Origin: Tanypteryx hageni | Lineage: Eukaryota; Arthropoda; Insecta; Odonata; Petaluridae | Assembly (NCBI GenBank): GCA_028673005.1 | Contig: CM054114.1 | Location: 125,889,307 to 125,953,306 of the forward strand | Direction of reading: 5' to 3' | DNA length: 64,000 nucleotides | The notes under the pieces: model-generated | Told to the model about the DNA's origin: nothing | Databases searched by the model: none | The model's input: only the letters and a program-made list of their open reading frames with translations | In this document: one piece after another, positions 32,539-41,927 of the stretch | Layout of the letters: each line of letters opens with the position of its first letter | How positions within the stretch are numbered: the stretch's first letter is position 1 | Translations under genes and position numbers: made by a program

Positions 32539-33893
32539 TAGGCTTGGTAGGATTCGATTTCAATTGATAAATGTCGATAAACATCGAATTTTAAAAACTT
32601 TTAAATTCGACGAAAATGAATTGTCATCGATAAGTCTCGATTTTCACCACTACATTCTCTAATAAATTTATGCGTCATGATTTTAAAACATTGTTATCCA
32701 CTCTCAAACTTAACATATTTTACCACCAAACATCTAAAACGTAAGAGACACTGTATTTCTCATACCAAACGGCCACACAACATTCGGAATTTGTTTTTAA
32801 ATGTCACTTATGTCACTGTCTTAAGAGAAAATACTGAGCTGTCGTGGGATCCAAAGGTAAAGGACAAAACATTATGATCGGTTTATTGCGTTCTTTCTTT
32901 ATCCTAGGCCAGATCCGATAATCCTTCCGCACTTTGGACTCCATTTACCGAAAAGTCGGGAGACGTCTATTGCATCCTCTGCGCGACAATATCTACCGAC
33001 CTCTTTCAAGAGGCGAAATGAAAGGTTTCCCCGGACTGAAAAGTGAATACCGATCATTAGATGGCTTTATGGCGTTTCCAAAAGCACCCTGTCAAAAAAT
33101 GTATATAATCCGTCTGAGAGAATGTCCCCCATCCTTAGTTTCTTTTGCATTGATGTCGAAGGAGCATCGTTCTATACACGCACTCGGGTCTTTCTTCCGC
33201 ATTCATAATCGTTTATTACACAACAAGGTGAGATATTTTTCATCAAAATATTCATTCATAGATTAGGTTGTGCATTATACTCATGCCACATTAATTTCTC
33301 ACTAAATATCACCATTTCGTGAATAATGGCCGCGAATTAATGAGTATGATATACTTGCTGATTAATTGCAAATAACTAACTGTTCCAGGTTGGTGGCCGA
33401 AGTCAACTACAACACATTCACCAAAATATAGATAACACCAAACAAAGCAGCATACAGGAAGCTTTATTTTTATTTATAGACTTTTAGTTGAATAAATTCA
33501 ATTTATAACACCTTTTTAGTTAAAAATTTATAAAATGTATCGAAATAAACGTCGATAGTAAATACAGCTTTTTAAGCAATTTAAACGTCGAAAACTAAAA
33601 AGCCTAATTAAATATATAAAAATAAACGTTCGCGTAGGTCGTCAATTTTTAGGGAAAATAAACAATGGTAGTGGTCGCCGCTTAAGAAATAGTAACGTCG
33701 AAAACTACCAAGCCTAGTAAAATGCATTAAAGTAAACGTCGATATTCGTCGCCGATTTTTAAGAAAAATAAACGTTTAAAACTACCACACCTATATGTAA
33801 GTAGTAATTTTAAGCTTCGATATTCGTCGAAAATCTCTTGGGAAAATAAACATCGATTCTGAAAAAAATAAACGTTAAATTCTACCAAGCCTA
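32539..33893. mobile_element. Unassigned TIR element with subterminal repeats
   Basis: TAGGCTTGGTAGGATT at the left end is matched by TAGGCTTGGTAGAATT inverted at the right end, 1355 bp apart. The right 360 bp carries several imperfect copies of the terminal region: ACTAAAAAGCCTAATTAAA, ACTACCAAGCCTAGTAAAAT, ACTACCACACCTATATGTAA and finally CTACCAAGCCTA, each preceded by AAACGTCGA or ATAAACG words. Repeats of this kind next to the ends usually serve as transposase binding sites. A 110-codon frame at 32934-33266 is inside but matches nothing known to me. Target duplications are not evident, and the superfamily is not assigned. Confidence 0.6.
33535..33893. repeat. Subterminal repeat array of the 32.5-33.9 kb element
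   Basis: About four diverged units of roughly 80-110 bp, each built of AATAAACGTCGA, an ATTCGTCG(C/A)CGATTTTTA-like segment and a TACCAAGCCTA-like segment. The last unit forms the right end of the element. Confidence 0.6.
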
Positions 33894-35213
33894 CTTATAA
33901 GTCTTCCTTACCCTTATTTATTTCTTACTTTATTGATATGCGTTACTGAGATGGTTTAGTAATTCCAAGGGTAGAAAGTATATAATGTAAATTATGCAGC
34001 CGTTTTTTTAAAATAATTTAGAAATATTTTGCTTGCTTCTCTATTCTAAATGCATTCCAATTGTGTAACGTCAATCTTTCTGACAATGCATTAACATGTT
34101 TTCTAGGAAAGTAACTTCCGCAGTCCGCGAGGGCCCAGTGTACTCATTTTCACATTTGAATCCCAACGTAATCGTACTAGATTCTTGTTTTTCTCATGAG
34201 AAGATATCAGAGGCCATTTTCATTGCATATGAGTTTGCTGCTTCTGCATCACTAGGAATAAGCGAAATTATTATCCATATGCCAATGCAAGCTCGTTAAT
34301 ATGGGGTAATCTATTTATACTCCTTCAATTACAAACTTTTTACAAATAAACGTTGAATTATTGTAACGTTAACCGTAAAATTAGCCAACCAAATAGAAAA
34401 AAACTACAGAAAACTCTCAGACGTGTAGTTTATCCCGAAATGCTGTGTCGCTGCGATAGAAAATTTCCTTTAAGAAAGCTATATATTGCACACTCAAAAA
34501 TATCATTAATTAAATTAATCTCCATTGTTATTGGTCAGCTCAATGACATTATCCAATCAGAAGCTTTCACGCTGGAATCGAGCAAATTAACCGATAGAGA
34601 TATTTCCGCAAAAAATCGATCAATGCCTGCCACGTTCCGATTTGTCCTTGCTGAGCACGTATGAAAGCTATCTGAATACCAAATTGAGCCACTCCAATTC
34701 CTATGAAATCTATTTATTCCGCTGCACTGAATAAACCGTCTGTCTCGACATTTCACAATCAAAGCGCAGTGACCATGTCAGTTCTAGAATAGACTAAGTA
34801 TTCGAGGAAATGCCTTTGGTTTCTAAACCACCGCCAAGAAAACCTTCCAACAACAACCGTTTAAAATGAATCGAAAGTACTGAAATATATTATAGAGTTG
34901 AGGAAAATTCGCTAGAACAAAAGGAAGTTATAATAGACCGTCAAGCATTATGCTTAATTTTTTCTTCCTTTGCTGATCAGTGTATCTACATATTCAGAAC
35001 GCTCAAAATTAGGAATGCCAAAACTAACTGAAATGATTGAAGCATGTTTTTGAAAGGGATTTTAACGTTGTTCAAATTAAAGATACTAATTAAAGGCTTT
35101 CGAACACCAGAAAGAAAGATATTGAAGAAAGAGAATTGTAATCTATGCAAGAAAAGTGATCAAATTTATCCGAAATCGGTAAAAGACACCTATTCTAGTT
35201 TCTTCAATAAATA
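33894..35213. other. Non-coding stretch, nothing recognised
   Basis: The frames at 34096-34299, 34353-34664 and 34535-34762 show no family motif. AT-rich throughout. Confidence 0.5.
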
Positions 35214-35291
35214 CAGCCTGTTCAAAAAGTCTCTGTACACTTGGCTTGCGTGTAAAAGTTTAATAATTATGGTTAACTTAATAATCTTTTT

Positions 35292-35548
35292 CAGTGGTTC
35301 TCAATCGTTTCTATCTTGCGTCCCACCAACCATTTTCTCAAAAAATCTTTGTCCCACAAACCCCACCTTTTCCAAGAGGTATATTTTTATGTCAATTGTA
35401 TTTCAGGATCATACTGGCCATCAATGGAAATTTTTAAGGACCTTAAATACTGCAGTAGTTTTGTTGAGAATAAGTTTTATAATAATTATCTTCGAAACTT
35501 CGCGTCCCAACTAGACGACCTTCGCGTCCCCCCGGCTAATAAACCCTG
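35292..35548. mobile_element. hAT-type fragment (CAGTGGTTCTCAA end)
   Basis: Begins with CAGTGGTTCTCAATCG, then GCGTCCCACCAACCATTTTC, a text characteristic of hAT elements of the CAGTGGTTCTCAA class. The right side (TTCGCGTCCC.ACTAGACGACC, CCCCCGGC) looks like the other end region, but a clean inverted end and an 8-bp duplication are not recoverable. The open frames at 35044-35549 run through transposon DNA and are not genes. Confidence 0.6.
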
Positions 35549-35556
35549 ATCCAGTG

Positions 35557-35964
35557 CAAGAGCCGGCAACATACGGCCCGCGGGCCATATGCGGCCCCCG
35601 AGATCGCTTTTATTCGGCCCACGAAGCTATGATGAAAAAATGGCCGTTAAAATTTGATATAAATAACTTCATATTTTTTAGTAAAATTATGTTTTCGAAA
35701 TCTTTTCTGGGGAAGTTTTAACGATGATGAACTATTTAGTTTTGATTTTCACTAATATGAGATCACAGAATCTCTAGGAGACTATTGTTGTAACCATTCA
35801 TCGGCCCCCTCCCCCCTCTCCTTCTCTCTCCCCCTCCACCTCCCCTCCTTCCCCCCTCTTCCCTCTCCCCTCCTCCACCCGAGGCCCTCATAACTTTCGA
35901 TGCGGTCCTACAAATCATTCACAAATACGAATGTGACCCATGCAGAAAAGTTTGCCGCCCCCTG
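35557..35964. mobile_element. hAT-type element in the 8.9-kb family, opposite orientation
   Basis: A 408-bp element. Left end CAAGAGCCGGCAACATACGG and right end, complemented, CAGGGGGCGGCAAACTTTTC. 8-bp flanks are ATCCAGTG and GTCTAGTG (6 of 8 identical). Inside, GGCCATATGCGGCCC and TTTTACTAAAAAATATG (complemented) match the copy at 8943-9283 read on the other strand. A pyrimidine tract (about 35806-35885) has been inserted or expanded inside it. Confidence 0.8.
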
Positions 35965-35996
35965 GTCTAGTGCACGGTAACTTTTTGAACATCCTG

Positions 35997-37206
35997 TATT
36001 ATGCTCTTTCGAGGCATCGTTGCTACGTTTGAGTACGAATGCTAAAATAATCTGTCGCATTTAACAATTTTGTCTTTATTTCATTCGAATGCTGCCTATT
36101 ATTATACGTGTTATTCATTACAAAAACGGTATTAATACCCGCTCAGTGCACGATGTTGGCAATAGAAAGATATTTCTGTTTGAGACACACGCAAACTTAA
36201 ATAGATAAGTAAATGTATATCAATCGATAATTATGTTAAATAAAAATTTTTCTGTCGTTTCTGGTGGGCAATTTCAATAGTTAACTAAAGTAGTAAAGAT
36301 GTTTAGGATTTAATTAAGGCTAAAAGTTAGAGACTCCTTGGCTGCGAATTGTATACGAGGCATGGCAATAAAAGACACGAAAAACTTCAAATTCTATAAA
36401 AAACAGCAAAAATACGAAAATTAGCATAACTACCATCAACGTGAGGTGATAAAAATATTTGGAGAATATATTAAACGTTTTCAAGTGAGAAGAAAATGTC
36501 ACTCAATACCCATGTTATTTTTGTGAGAGTTAATTCCAAGATCCGCAGAATAATCATAAGATTTTCCTCTCCATGCATGTCCTTAAAATTAATTTACGTA
36601 GCAGTAATTGTGATATTCTATTTTGATATAACGTACCCATGTATCAAACAATTTATAATATAAACGAAAACGTCATTGCTTATTGGAGAAGCTTATTCAG
36701 ATTTATTGAGTACACCTAATTGAAATAGAGACATAAATGGCTCCAAAGATTACCTTATTTGTTATATGCACACAAACATTTATACAGACATCCGAGCAAA
36801 GGAAACGCGAAAGGTCTCCCTCCTCAGTCAAGATGTCAGTTGTTGAAAAAATTCCAACCCAATTTAGCATGTATAACTGGGAGCTAAATTTATTTTCATC
36901 GCGTAGGCACGCTAGGTCAGGAACTGTCCCCGGCGAGCGTTGAATGCGATACCAACGTCATAAGGCCAATTTAATGATAACCTTGGAAACAGATGTGCGC
37001 TAAGCTTTAATGCACCGTAGATCGTTTCCATTCCTATTGCGTTATCACCGCGCGATCTCCCTGTAATGAACATAAGAGATGTTTACGCAGGCCAATTCCA
37101 TGCATAATTACAAGTTGTATTAACTTTATTCCATTTCTACTGAAAAAAAACAGCAAAAAGAGAAAAAATCGACTGAAGAATCCTTTATTTTGTGGAACTT
37201 CATCGT
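35997..37206. other. Non-coding stretch, nothing recognised
   Basis: No gene or element recognised. 36737-36943 is a 68-codon frame without motif. Confidence 0.5.
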
Positions 37207-37286
37207 AAATGAAACGAAGAGATAACTTAGTAAAAATGTTATACAAGTGGAACCTTTTACTAAGCCATCTCTTCGTTTCATTTGCG
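37204..37286. ncRNA. pre-miRNA-like hairpin (candidate only)
   Basis: The arms AAATGAAACGAAGAGATAAC... (37207-37235) and ...CCATCTCTTCGTTTCATTT (37255-37283) pair over 29 bp with a single 2-nt internal mismatch (AA against CC) and a 19-nt loop. Three more pairs (one a wobble on the RNA) extend the base. Size and shape fit a microRNA precursor, but a small foldback or a chance local inversion would look the same. No conserved miRNA seed is recognised, and the strand is undetermined. Confidence 0.25.
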
Positions 37287-37291
37287 TAAAA

Positions 37292-37690
37292 GAAAAGTAA
37301 AAAATAGGGGAAAACCATCCGATAAAATTTTGACGAAAAACAAATGCATATCATTAAAGCGAAACTTAAAGATGCAGCATTAAAATTTTAATTCCGGGGA
37401 AGAAAAGCGAAAAAGCTTCGAGTAGAACATACATATCAAATGATGCACGTAATAAAGGACAAAGACGTAGGGCAAAACGAATGTCACGGAACCAAAAATA
37501 AAAAAGAAAAGTAAAAAAATAAGGTAAAACAACAGACGAAATTATGGTGAAAAACAAATGCCCACCGTTAATGCGAAATTTAAACATACAGCATTAAAAT
37601 TTTAATCGCGGAGAAGGAGAGCGCATAGCTTCGAGCAAATACGAATATAAATTTCAAAGGATTTACATAATAAAAGATAGAGGCTTAAGC
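37292..37690. repeat. Diverged tandem duplication, ~214-bp unit
   Basis: Two copies starting at 37292 and 37506. Both contain GAAAAGTAAAAAAT, GAAAAACAAATGC, CAGCATTAAAATTTTAAT and GCTTCGAG in the same order, with moderate divergence. Neither shows coding signal. Confidence 0.8.
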
Positions 37691-38465
37691 AACGGGTACA
37701 ACGATAATACGCTCTCTCTGGCAAACGGCACTCAAGAGAAGTAATATATGCATGCCCATTCGGTTACGAAGTATTTTAGGGAAATTTTTGGAGCGCAATT
37801 CTGCGCAAAATAATTTTCGGCGATTAACATAATGGCGATCGTTTGCTGTTTAATTATTCTACGCAAAGTCGCTATCGTGTGACGCCTCCATCGAACCGGA
37901 GCCGCATCTGATTGAATTTCACCGAGGAAATTATAAATATTAATGGTCCATAAAAATGTGAGATTATAAAAAATGGCATTTTCAAGAGGTACTTTTCGTG
38001 GAATTTATTAAGCTTGCCTTTTTTTAAAACGAATGAAAATGCTAATACGAGGAAATTAATTAACGCTGGTCATCAAATGCTCACGCTGAATACCTAGCTC
38101 ATTGTACGAGTTTTAAAAAAATGCGCGCGATCGCCATGAATCACTTTAATTTTAAGGGAAAATTTTAGACTGTATTGACCGAGCTGTATTAATCACATCA
38201 ATTCGTATTTGATGGGCAGCGTAACATTTAAAATTGTTTCCTTTCCTGAAAAAAGTTTTAGCCTTTAATGCTCCAGAGACAAACCTCGATTTTGCGCCAC
38301 CGTTTGTCCATCATTGACATTGTCATTAAAGCGGAGGTGGCGGTAAATGCTTGCTCTATGTTCTATGTAACCATAAGATGGAAGTTCTGTTCACAATGAT
38401 TCATGAGCGGTATGCGGGTGTGGCACTATATAGGAGCAGCGCTAAATCGGAATCTGACTGCATAC
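37691..38465. other. Non-coding stretch of even composition
   Basis: No repeat or gene found. It has balanced, non-repetitive text with homeodomain-type TAATTA words, the kind of sequence that can be conserved regulatory DNA, but conservation cannot be judged from one genome. Confidence 0.45.
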
Positions 38466-38787
38466 CAGGGATCGACAGTCTTTTCTAGATGGTGGGCCAT
38501 AGTTCATGGTCGTGAATGCTTCGGTGGGCCGCATTGGAAATCACGAGAGCTTCGACAGGCAAGGTGAATCTTGACAACAGACGTTATCTAGAGATCATAT
38601 AGTCTCACAGTAGTGAAAATTAAATCTAAATAATTTACTTGCGTTAAGACTTCACAAGAAAGGGTTTTGATATCGATATTTTACCGAAAAATATGAAATT
38701 GCCTATATAAATTTTCACTCAACACTTTCATCATAACATCGCGGGTCGAAAGAAGCGTTCTCGCGAACCGTAGCCTGCCAACCCATG
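38466..38787. mobile_element. hAT-type element, copy at 38.5 kb
   Basis: 322 bp. Left end CAGGGATCGACAGTCTTTTC and right end, complemented, CATGGGTTGGCAGGCTAC. Flanks CTGCATAC and CTCCATAT agree at 6 of 8 positions. The interior aligns with copy 2 at 8943-9283 (GGTGGGCC, GGGCCGCATTGG, TAAATAATTTACTTGCGTTA). Older than the 8.9-kb copy judging by its end mismatches. Confidence 0.82.
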
Positions 38788-38983
38788 CTCCATATCAACA
38801 TATTTTTGTATTTTTTAACGGTATGTTGTGCATATACTTCAACAGGGTAACTGAGTTTTAGAAGTTTATTCGGTCATTCATCACTGCTGTGCAAAATTAT
38901 ACGTTGAAACAGACAACTTCTACAGTTGCATGACTTTACAATACAATTAAATAAATTACTGAACATACAACCAAAATATATCT

Positions 38984-39278
38984 CAGGGGTGGCCAAACTT
39001 ACTTACACTCGGAGCCACATAAGATAATCTCCAGGACTTCGAGAGCCGCATGACACAGTCTATGCTAATAAATTTACGAACAGAAAAACATAACCTTTAT
39101 CTAAAGCAATTCAGATATAATACATGTCCCTTAGGTATCCCAAAAACTTCTAAAGTCACACTACGAAATTGCTTTCTGTAATGAAAAAGATGACACGTCT
39201 CTAAATGGAAATTTAAGAGTCACATACTAAGTTAAAAGAGCCGCATGCGGCTCGCGAGCCGCGTTTTGCCCACGCATG
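38984..39278. mobile_element. hAT-type element, related subfamily
   Basis: 295 bp. Left end CAGGGGTGGCCAAACTTACT, right end complemented CATGCGTGGGCAAAACGCGG. Target duplications ATATATCT and GTATATCT (7 of 8). Contains GAGCCGCATGCGGCTCGCGA, typical of the 'GAGCCGC' variants of these hAT elements. Non-coding. Confidence 0.85.
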
Positions 39279-39404
39279 GTATATCTTATAGAATTATGCA
39301 TAATACCAAACTACCGAACACATTCCCACTAGAAAAGCGCTCTCGAAAAGGAGAAGACTAAGAATCTTCTTCCTCGCTTCAATTAAATAAGTTATGCACC
39401 CAGT

Positions 39405-39500
39405 TGTAACATGATGCTGTAACAGGCGAAACCGGTCGAAATTACAATAATTGTTTTTATTCCTATTATGGAATCTTTCCACAAAGTCGAGCCTTCCCAA
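39405..39500. repeat. Fragment related to the foldback hairpins
   Basis: Contains CATGATGCTGTAACAGGC followed by GAAACCGGTCGAAATT and, further on, TGGAATCTTTCCAC. The GAAACCGGTCG block is shared with both arms of the hairpin at 48586-48723. Appears as a single arm here. Confidence 0.45.
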
Positions 39501-40309
39501 GTGGTCTTTGTTAAAATATAAAGAGTTGAAATGAAAACGTCTTTTTGCATTTTTTAAATTTCCTCCTGAAAAGAAATACATAATTACTTTATTTTTCGCT
39601 TTTCTATTAGACATACCTCACGCCGCGGAAAGGCAAAAAGAAAGGAAGAACGAAAATTTCTACGAAGAAGGGAAGAGGAGGAAACCGGACGAAGCGCACG
39701 ATTTCTCGGTAAAGCGAAATGATTTGCGCATGCGTGAAAGCGTAACACATGGACGAAACGTTTATGGATGCGAGAGTGGCAGGGGCAGCGAGAGGAGAGA
39801 GCAAGTAACAGAAGGCAAAAAAGACGTCTTTTAAAACGGATTTCTTGAATAGCATGCGAGAGACTTCGTATAAGTCCGCACAGACTAGAAGGCGAGCGAC
39901 GACCTACCCCCTCCTTCCCTCTCATTTCTCTAAAGTAGTAAAGCTCACTCGCGATCCGATCCTCGTTTGTCTTTTTTTTTATCTAAATTCTCATTTCCGC
40001 TCGATGACCTCTCAGAGTCTTAGCTGTCGTCGATCGGGGGGAAGGAGATGAGAGGCGGGGTAGTGATATAAAAGCGAAACAGAAAATTGCGACTTTCATC
40101 TCGGCTTAAAGCACGGATCCGTATGGGATGACGTTCAGGGAAGAGAAGGAGGGAGAAAGAGTGCATGGGAGGTCGGAGGGAGAGGGATGGAGGGTGGAAT
40201 CATGAAACGAGTCGCAACGCAGTCATAGACGCAGAAACCGTTGAGTGTTTCTACCGTAACCCTGGGAAGAAGAAAAAACACAGGCAAGAGTGAGTGAGGG
40301 AGAAAGAGA
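39501..40309. other. Non-coding stretch with purine tracts
   Basis: 39610-39690 and 40130-40200 are purine-rich on the + strand. Overlapping frames on both strands at 39584-40051 have no recognisable product. Confidence 0.5.
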
Positions 40310-41225
40310 GAGAATGTCGCCGCGAAAAGAGCAATCGTGTTTTGGTTTTTTAAAAACCCCTTCAAGCAGGCTCGAGGTACACGCGTACGGACGTCGCCAT
40401 CCTCCCAGGGCATCGGTTGTCAGTACATATGTACGGACCACGACTTCTCCTTACCGAAACCTAAATTTCAGAACCATCTACAGTAGAGTCCGGGTCATCC
40501 GAGTCTCGATCATTCGATGTTTCGTATTATCCGAGGGGCATGACTAAAAGTAGCAAAATATCATTTTGAAAATTTGCAATTGAAAAGTGCCATATTTGAT
40601 ACAACTGTATCAAAGTGGCAACATATAGGCCTACATGCTGAACTTAAATATCGGGAAAATATGCGACGGCTTTCCTTAATGATATACCGCTCAAAAGCGG
40701 TGACAAATTTTCCCGAATGGGCAACGTTCCGTATTATCCGAGGGCGATGCGGTCCTGTCGATCTCGGATAATCGGGACTCTACTGTATATAAACTAATTC
40801 TCGGCATTAAAATAGCATGAATGCAAAGGATGATGAAATACATTAAAACTGACCTTTCGAGGGTCGAACGGGGGTAAAAAAATGTTACCGCAAAAAGACC
40901 GAGCGCGTTTTGTTTTTTTTTCCACCCCTTCAAGCCGGTTGGACGTACACGCCTACGGATCTCGCAACTGTCTCAGCGGCAGTCGTCCATACTCGTGTAC
41001 GGGCCACGAATTCTCTTTACTCAAACTTAAATAACTGAGTCATCTGTTCACTTTTTTTATCGAGCTTAAAATATGCATAACTGGCAAGGACGGCTAAATA
41101 CATTAAAATGAACCCTTTTACGATCGAACTGTGATAAAATAACACGGGCTTGAGAGCGATATTCCCTTCCGCATGCGTCACATTTGCTTCGCTATCGGGT
41201 ACGGCGCTGTCTCGTTGCATGGTTT
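40310..41225. repeat. ~260-bp tandem repeat, about 2.5 units, split by a MITE
   Basis: Unit 1 (about 40310-40480) and unit 2 (about 40786-41047) share CCCCTTCAAGC.GG, GTACACGC.TACGGA, GTACGGRCCACGA.TTCTC and AACTTAAAT-type words. Unit 2 and a partial unit 3 (about 41048-41225) share TTAAAAT, ATACATTAAAA and CTT...CGATCGAAC-like words. Matching points lie 567 bp apart between units 1 and 2, but about 260 bp once the inserted MITE is removed, and about 261 bp between units 2 and 3. Confidence 0.75.
40481..40785. mobile_element. pogo/Tigger-type MITE with long inverted ends
   Basis: 305 bp flanked by TA. Left end CAGTAGAGTCCGGGTCATCC and right end, complemented, CAGTAGAGTCCCGATTATCC. The similarity extends about 60 bp inward (CGTATTATCCGAGGG on both sides). 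The CAGTAGAGTCC start and TA target are hallmarks of pogo/Tigger MITEs. No coding capacity. Inserted at a junction of the surrounding 260-bp tandem repeat. Confidence 0.93.
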
Positions 41226-41444
41226 CTAGACCCGGTAGCTGCGCAATTAATTATTGTGCGAGGTCAATGCCTTGAGGGCTTGAAAGAAGGAAAAAGTGGA
41301 AAAGATCCGAATGGTAAACAAAGTGTGAATGGAATGGTCGCTGCGGAAAACAATTCACTACAAACTTCCTTCATTCCTTTCCTACGAACCCGAATACCAG
41401 TAGGAAAAAAACAATTTAATTCGGTCCTTTAGGACAGTATTTCT

Positions 41445-41660
41445 CAAACTAGGGGTTGCGGCCCACCAGGAGGTGACTAAATTATTTTGGAGTTAAGGTG
41501 AAGTGCCAAAAAAATAAAATTTTCACGAATAATAAAATTTTATCGGGGAATTTAAGGAAATAACGGCGTCATAAAAATGGTTAATAGTTATATAAAATGA
41601 AGAAATTTACATTAAAGTTTCTTATTTTTACTATTTTCAATTCAAAGGGGGCCGCATGAT
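41445..41660. mobile_element. hAT-type element, left half only
   Basis: Starts with CAGTATTTCTCAAACTAGGG followed by TTGCGGCCCACC, a typical hAT left end. The right end is lost: a GGGGGCCGCATGATAATCAA segment meets the next element at about 41664. Confidence 0.55.
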
Positions 41661-41663
41661 AAT

Positions 41664-41927
41664 CAAGTGGCGCATCTACGGCTGTGTGGGCCCGGGCGCA
41701 AGAACTGATGACCCCATCTTAAAAACAAACAAAGGAATAATACAAAAATAAGAAAACGCGCAGTTTTACTGATTATTTTTCAATCAAAAATATGTGGAGA
41801 ATATTATTTTGTATGTGTCTGTACAAATTTAAAATAGCTTTGATAGATTTAGCGTATCCCCGTAGGCCCCCTTTCCATGTAACCACCGAAGGATTGCCTA
41901 GGCTACGTAGGAATAGCTACGCCACTG
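41664..41927. mobile_element. CAGTGGCGTAGCTA-class TIR element
   Basis: The left end, CAAGTGGCGCATCTACGGCT, corresponds to the complemented right end, CAGTGGCGTAGCTATTCCTA. Both subterminal regions carry G-rich words (GTGGGCCCGGGCGC; complement GGGGGCCTACGGGG). CAGTGGCGTAGC ends are common on hAT-like non-autonomous elements across animals. No flanking duplication found. Confidence 0.7.

Larger units (their letters stand above)
35214..35996. mobile_element. mariner-like element interrupted by two hAT-type pieces
   Basis: The left end is CAGCCTGTTCAAAAAGTCTC and the reverse complement of the right end is CAGGATGTTCAAAAAGTTAC. With the adjoining bases 21 of 27 positions agree. TA flanks both ends (35212-35213 and 35997-35998), as expected for mariner. 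Only about 78 bp at the left and about 32 bp at the right, plus a few bases between insertions, are mariner; the rest is later insertions. No transposase remains. Confidence 0.75.

Noticed and set aside
35044..35549. 156-codon and 77-codon frames as a gene
   Set aside because: They cross a mariner end and a hAT-type fragment; no protein family motif.
39584..40051. Opposing frames as a gene pair
   Set aside because: Overlapping frames on both strands in a moderately GC-rich block without motif, start context or splice evidence.
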